Positions 63,503-64,000 of a stretch of 64,000 nucleotides of DNA are shown here, piece by piece. The notes beneath the pieces are model-generated. The model saw nothing but the letters and a program-made list of their open reading frames with translations, did not search any database and was not told the origin of the DNA. Every line of letters begins with the position of its first letter. Positions within the stretch are counted from its first letter, which is position 1. The DNA is from Candidatus Bathyarchaeota archaeon (GTDB lineage Archaea > Thermoproteota > Bathyarchaeia > Bathyarchaeales > DTEX01). The stretch covers positions 32,455 through 96,454 of the forward strand of contig JAGTQB010000003.1 of assembly GCA_018396995.1 (NCBI GenBank). Reading direction: 5' to 3'. The position numbers and the translations under genes were made by a program.

Positions 63503-64000
63503 ATGCCGGGTAAGATGCCGCCTAAAATTATGGAGAAAATCGTTTATAATAGGCTTGGTGTTCCTGATCCGAGTGTTCTGGTTGGACCTGCTATTGGTGA
63601 GGATGCTGCAATAATTGGCATTGGCGACATCTTGGCTTTAGTAGTTCACAGCGATGCAATAAGTGGTGCAAGCGAGTTCCTAGGCTGGCTTGCTGTGCAT
63701 GTAGCCGCTAATGACGTATCTGTCAGGGGGGCTAAACCGAGATGGTTTTTAATGTCCCTATTCCTTCCAGAAGCCTCTGCAGAAGATCTCCTCGATAAAA
63801 TTATGTCTCAAGTGGATAGGGCGGCTAAGGAGTTAGGGATGATGGTTGTTGGGGGTCATACTGAGAGGACCCCAGGGCTTAGTAAACCATTAGTGGGCAC
63901 AATGGCCATTGGTTTAGCTGAGAGGAATAGGGTTGTCACAACTTCAGGGGCTGGGGCTGGGGACTATTTAATCATGAGCAAGACGGCCGCCTTGGAGGGA
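63503..64000 (+). CDS. AIR synthase-related protein, partial (HypE/ThiL/SelD superfamily)
   Basis: The gene runs off the right edge after 166 codons. It begins MPPKIMEKIVYNRLGVPDPS, then the ATP-binding GPAIGEDAAIIGIGD, WLAVHVAANDVSVRGAKPRW and VVGGHTERTPGL, which is the N-terminal half of the PurM/HypE fold. The particular function cannot be settled without the C-terminus; archaeal HypE-like or stand-alone AIR synthase-like proteins both fit. The GAxAGDYLIMSK segment just before the edge is typical of HypE-like members. Confidence 0.82.
   Translation, partial: MPGKMPPKIMEKIVYNRLGVPDPSVLVGPAIGEDAAIIGIGDILALVVHSDAISGASEFLGWLAVHVAANDVSVRGAKPRWFLMSLFLPEASAEDLLDKIMSQVDRAAKELGMMVVGGHTERTPGLSKPLVGTMAIGLAERNRVVTTSGAGAGDYLIMSKTAALEG

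Noticed and set aside
1-64000. CRISPR arrays, rRNA operons, intact insertion sequences
   Set aside because: No regularly spaced repeats, rRNA genes or intact transposases were seen on either strand.

Overview
The window is archaeal chromosomal DNA. Evidence: a type A-like RNase P RNA, a 7S SRP RNA with the archaeal helix 8 motif, tRNAs that encode CCA, a tRNA-Arg with two introns, and archaeal information-processing genes (Orc1/Cdc6, RadA, Csl4, RpoL, L10e, Dph2). TTG and GTG starts preceded by GGTGG or GGAGG ribosome binding sites are frequent. Formylmethanofuran dehydrogenase subunits and formyltransferase occur with no methyl-coenzyme M reductase in view. Together with AMP phosphorylase, archaeal aromatic and histidine operons and PP-loop tRNA thiolases, this points to the TACK/Thermoproteota side, most likely Bathyarchaeia. 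That placement is an inference.

Layout. 1-1250: a wrecked tyrosine integrase lies beside the 3' end of rnpB. 1288-4412: an anaerobic ribonucleotide reductase with a fused winged helix, a PrmC/Mtq2-type methyltransferase and tRNA-Pro. 4413-15125: an accessory, partly decayed stretch with an antitoxin relic, a thiolase, a truncated and an intact branched-chain amino acid binding protein, two related MFS carriers, tRNA-Ala, a coiled-coil PD-(D/E)XK protein and a HemL-like aminotransferase. 15292-19150: a three-gene DUF4956 / exported CotH-lamin-tail / VTC cluster, the best candidate here for a poorly described system. 19293-23295: small membrane proteins, two tandem nucleotidyltransferases and a class II glutamine amidotransferase. 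23618-30677: a histidine operon (hisG-D-C-HAD-B-A-F-I) that lacks hisH and hisE.

30872-45337: a TtuA-like thiolase, a winged-helix gene with a palindromic operator candidate, an ornithine cyclodeaminase family enzyme, a shikimate operon (aroD-E-K-A-C), glyA, AMP phosphorylase, phosphoglycerate mutase, SRP RNA, an NcsA-like thiolase and a site-2 protease. 45419-51247: one-carbon genes (ftr, an FmdE-like gene, fwdD, fwdB) plus two ECF-type membrane components. The second, QueT-like, has a highly structured leader that resembles the 16S rRNA 3' end, and it apparently starts at CTG. 51290-64000: paired small membrane proteins, the intron-bearing tRNA-Arg, two dCTP deaminase/dUTPase family genes, L10e, PEP synthase, a dph2-METTL5-csl4-rpoL operon, an RNase III-like gene, Sua5, RadA, a winged helix, Cdc6 and the start of an AIR-synthase-like gene.

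How the parts fit. GlyA with Fwd/Ftr links serine/glycine to a methanofuran/H4MPT one-carbon branch. AMP phosphorylase, phosphoglycerate mutase and PEP synthase fit nucleoside salvage feeding gluconeogenesis. The His and Aro operons show amino acid prototrophy. The ABC binding proteins and MFS carriers suggest additional amino acid or peptide uptake.
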